In this document: positions 61,691 through 64,000 of the stretch, one piece after another
How positions within the stretch are numbered: the first letter of the stretch is position 1
How the letters are laid out: each line of letters opens with the position of its first letter
DNA from: Rhabdobacter roseus
Lineage (GTDB): Bacteria > Bacteroidota > Bacteroidia > Cytophagales > Spirosomataceae
DNA: 64,000 nt
Direction of reading: 5' to 3'
NCBI RefSeq assembly: GCF_014202275.1
Contig: NZ_JACHGF010000007.1
Coordinates: 186,001 to 250,000 of the forward strand
Notes under the pieces: generated by a model
The model's input: the letters and a program-made list of their open reading frames with translations, nothing else
What the model was told of the DNA's origin: nothing
The model's database searches: none
Translations under genes and position numbers: made by a program

Positions 61691-62761
61691 ATGAAGAAGA
61701 TTTTGATAACGGGGGGAGCAGGCTTCATTGGCTCGCACGTGGTGCGCCGCTTCGTGACACAGTACCCGCAGTACCAGATCCTGAACCTCGACGCACTCAC
61801 CTACGCCGGTAACCTCGAAAACCTGCGTGACATCGAAAACGCCCCCAACTACACCTTCGTCAAAGGCGACATCACCGACGCCGCTTTCATCGACGCCCTC
61901 TTTGCTGAGCATGACCTCCAGGGCGTCATTCACCTGGCCGCCGAGTCGCACGTGGACCGCTCCATCTCTGACCCCATGGCCTTCGTGATGACCAACGTCA
62001 TCGGGACCGTGAACCTGCTCAACGCCGCCAAAAAAGCCTGGAAGGACGACTATGCAACACGTGGTGCGACCAACCGTCGTTTTTACCACGTCTCGACCGA
62101 CGAAGTCTACGGGGAGCTGCACGACCCTACGGAGTTTTTCCTCGAAACCACCAAGTACGATCCGCGCTCGCCCTACTCGGCCTCCAAAGCCTCTTCGGAT
62201 CACTTCGTGCGCGCCTACCACAATACCTATAAACTACCCGTGGTCATTTCCAATTGCTCGAATAACTACGGCCCCAACCATTTCCCCGAGAAGCTCATCC
62301 CGCTGATCATCCACAACATCATCCAGCAGAAGCCGCTGCCGGTCTACGGCAAGGGCGAGAACATCCGCGACTGGCTCTTTGTGGAAGACCACGCCCGGGC
62401 CATTGACGTGATTTACCACCAGGGCAAAAACGGCGAAACCTACAACATCGGCGGCCACAACGAGTGGAAAAACCTGGACCTGGTGCTGCTGCTGTGTAGC
62501 ATCATGGACCGCAAGCTGGGTCGCCCCGAAGGTACCTCCGAGCAGCAGATCACCTACGTCACCGACCGCGCCGGCCACGACCTGCGCTACGCCATCGACG
62601 CCACCAAGCTCAAAGAGGAGCTGGGCTGGGAGCCTTCGCTGCAGTTTGAGGAAGGCCTGGAACGAACCGTAGACTGGTACCTGAGCAACCAGCCCTGGCT
62701 CGAAAACGTGACCTCGGGGGCTTATCAGAAGTACTACGAAGGCATGTACGCGGGGCGGTAG
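61691..62761 (+). CDS. rfbB: dTDP-glucose 4,6-dehydratase
   Basis: 356 residues, SDR enzyme making dTDP-4-keto-6-deoxyglucose, second step of dTDP-rhamnose synthesis. Motifs: ITGGAGFIGSHVVRRF, LAAESHVDRSIS, STDEVYGEL and the YSASKASSDHFVRAY Tyr-x3-Lys pair, then RDWLFVEDHARAID. Length is normal. 42 bases after galE and 129 before rfbA. Confidence 0.96.
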   Translation: MKKILITGGAGFIGSHVVRRFVTQYPQYQILNLDALTYAGNLENLRDIENAPNYTFVKGDITDAAFIDALFAEHDLQGVIHLAAESHVDRSISDPMAFVMTNVIGTVNLLNAAKKAWKDDYATRGATNRRFYHVSTDEVYGELHDPTEFFLETTKYDPRSPYSASKASSDHFVRAYHNTYKLPVVISNCSNNYGPNHFPEKLIPLIIHNIIQQKPLPVYGKGENIRDWLFVEDHARAIDVIYHQGKNGETYNIGGHNEWKNLDLVLLLCSIMDRKLGRPEGTSEQQITYVTDRAGHDLRYAIDATKLKEELGWEPSLQFEEGLERTVDWYLSNQPWLENVTSGAYQKYYEGMYAGR

Positions 62762-62773
62762 GGCGCGTAGGAG

Positions 62774-62880
62774 AGTTCATGAGTAAGTGAGTTGATGAGT
62801 ATCCTCATTTTCTCGTCCACTTTTAACTCATCCACTTTCCACTCCTCCTGCACTCATGAACTTACAACTCATTGACTCAT
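62774..62880. repeat. intergenic quasi-repeats with 11-base inverted repeat
   Basis: Between rfbB and rfbA the words ATGAGT/ACTCAT recur several times; AGTTCATGAGT (62774-62784) is the reverse complement of ACTCATGAACT (62852-62862). The block has skewed composition (many TCATCCACTTTCC-like units on the plus strand). It could be an RNA structure or a leftover of slippage. Confidence 0.6.
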
Positions 62881-62890
62881 AAACAACTTT

Positions 62891-63751
62891 ATGAAAGGAA
62901 TTATCCTGGCCGGAGGCTCCGGTACCCGTCTGCACCCGCTCACGCTGGCCGTCAGCAAGCAGCTCATGCCGGTCTTCGACAAGCCCATGATCTACTACCC
63001 GCTGTCGATCCTGATGCTGGCCGGGATCAAAGAAATCCTGATCATCTCTACCCCCCACGACCTACCCCACTTCGAGAAGCTCCTGGGCGACGGCAGCCGC
63101 CTGGGCTGTTCGTTTAGCTACGCTGTGCAGCCCAGCCCCGACGGCCTGGCGCAGGCTTTCCTGATCGGCGAGGAGTTTATCGGCTCCGACAAAGTGGCGC
63201 TGGTGCTGGGCGACAACATCTTTTACGGCTCGGGGCTCTCGCGGCTGCTGCAAGCCAACAACGACCCCGACGGCGGGGTGATCTACGCCTACCAGGTCCA
63301 CGACCCGGAGCGCTACGGAGTGGTGGAGTTTGACAAAGATTTCAACGTACTTTCCATCGAGGAGAAGCCCGCTCAGCCCAAGTCCAACTACGCCGTGCCG
63401 GGCCTGTACTTTTACGACAACCAAGTGGTGGACATTGCCCGTCATACGGCCCCTTCACCGCGCGGTGAGCTGGAAATCACGGACGTCAACCGCCAGTACC
63501 TGGAGATGGGTCGTTTGAAGGTAGGCGTGCTGGACCGCGGCACGGCCTGGCTGGACACGGGTACTTTCCAGTCGCTGATGCAGGCGGGGCAGTTTGTGCA
63601 GGTGATCGAGGAGCGGCAGGGGCTGAAGATCGGGTGCATCGAGGAGGTAGCCTACCGCATGGGCTTTATCAACGCCGAGCAGCTGCAGCGGGTGGCTCAG
63701 CCGCTCATCAAAAGTGGCTACGGCGTGTACCTCCAGAATCTGCTGCGGTAA
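62891..63751 (+). CDS. rfbA: glucose-1-phosphate thymidylyltransferase
   Basis: 286 residues; makes dTDP-glucose, the first step of the rhamnose pathway. Nucleotide-binding [20 protein letters not shown] at the N-terminus (8-27), then [31 protein letters not shown] and [11 protein letters not shown]. Full length. rfbC/rfbD are not in the window; the next gene is a methyltransferase. Confidence 0.96.
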   Translation: MKGIILAGGSGTRLHPLTLAVSKQLMPVFDKPMIYYPLSILMLAGIKEILIISTPHDLPHFEKLLGDGSRLGCSFSYAVQPSPDGLAQAFLIGEEFIGSDKVALVLGDNIFYGSGLSRLLQANNDPDGGVIYAYQVHDPERYGVVEFDKDFNVLSIEEKPAQPKSNYAVPGLYFYDNQVVDIARHTAPSPRGELEITDVNRQYLEMGRLKVGVLDRGTAWLDTGTFQSLMQAGQFVQVIEERQGLKIGCIEEVAYRMGFINAEQLQRVAQPLIKSGYGVYLQNLLR

Positions 63752-63812
63752 TTTACAGGTACCTTGAATTGTTTTTTTGTATAAGAATTAGGGAAAGCTA
63801 TCGTTTCTTTGG

Positions 63813-63820
63813 TAAATTTG
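63813..63820 (+). promoter_or_regulatory. candidate -7 box of the methyltransferase gene
   Basis: TAAATTTG, exact TAnnTTTG match, 51 bases before the ATG. -33 element weak. Confidence 0.45.
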
Positions 63821-63871
63821 ATCATACAACGCCTCCTTTGGCGCTCGGATTGATGTACGCCCTAATCTTGA

Positions 63872-64000
63872 ATGGAGTTTTTACCCAAAGACATTGAAAC
63901 CTATACGGAGGCTCATACGGAGGCCGAAAGCGAGCTGCTGCGTGCCCTGGCCCGCGAAACGCACGCCAAGGTACTTAGGCCCCGCATGTTGTCGGGGCAC
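63872..64000 (+). CDS. class I SAM-dependent O-methyltransferase, N-terminal part (runs off window end)
   Basis: Only the first 43 codons are visible. MEFLPKDIETYTEAHTEAES followed by ELLRALARETHAKVLRPRMLSGH is characteristic of the N-terminus of caffeoyl-CoA-type O-methyltransferases of Bacteroidota. The SAM-binding motifs lie beyond the window. The gene is probably independent of rfbA, having its own -7 box. Confidence 0.75.
   Translation, partial: MEFLPKDIETYTEAHTEAESELLRALARETHAKVLRPRMLSGH

Overview
The window is a gene-dense chromosomal segment of a Bacteroidota bacterium, most probably order Cytophagales (Spirosomaceae/Cytophagaceae-type). Support: two SusC/SusD pairs, an ECF sigma/FecR pair, a type IX secretion lipoprotein (PorW/SprE), many Bacteroidota-type families (DUF2851, HSDR_N_2, DUF6807, DUF1080, DivIVA-type coiled coil) and several TAnnTTTG-type -7 promoter boxes. 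The genus cannot be fixed from sequence alone. No rRNA, tRNA, CRISPR array, insertion sequence or prophage was seen.

Left part (1-29 kb) is mostly housekeeping: a class A PBP (partial), porW/sprE, a partial ATP synthase operon (atpZ-like, a small membrane protein, atpB-E-F-H, then a terminator; atpA/G/D/C are not here), mtgA, DUF2851, CCA-adding enzyme, AMP nucleosidase, an HsdR-N-like protein, a MarR/YceI pair, maf, a GH13 glucosidase, a universal stress protein, an SMP-30 lactonase, the elongasome pair PBP2-RodA followed by an unrecognised kinase-fold-like protein, a GT9 glycosyltransferase, the PLP protein YggS, a coiled-coil membrane protein, rpsF-rpsR-rplI and hemW.

Middle part (29-56 kb) is one long block of 18 genes, all on the minus strand, that reads as a polysaccharide utilisation locus. 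In transcription order: ECF sigma factor, FecR anti-sigma factor, SusC with STN domain, SusD, two lipoproteins (candidate surface glycan-binding proteins), a terminator, an alginate-lyase-fold/beta-helix fusion enzyme, a PF05426 (PL38-like) lyase, a BNR-repeat protein, a heparinase II/III-like lyase, a terminator, a truncated orphan FecR-like protein, a second SusC/SusD pair, a terminator, then a set of secreted Tat/Sec proteins (TIM-barrel isomerase, tandem DUF1080 protein, Gfo/Idh/MocA oxidoreductase, DUF6807). The last set resembles the periplasmic 3-keto-glycoside elimination route. Uronate-lyase-type enzymes without any sulfatase suggest a non-sulfated uronic-acid polysaccharide; the substrate is inference.

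Right part (56-64 kb) returns to housekeeping and envelope genes: folB, a DivIVA-like protein, a WD40 protein, a phosphopantetheinyl transferase, a SirB1-type protein, galE, rfbB, rfbA and the start of an O-methyltransferase.

At the whole-window scale the most striking feature is massive over-representation of a GTAC-centred word (GGTACC, GGTACTT/AAGTACC), in genes in all three reading frames and between genes, reminiscent of highly iterated palindromes such as HIP1.
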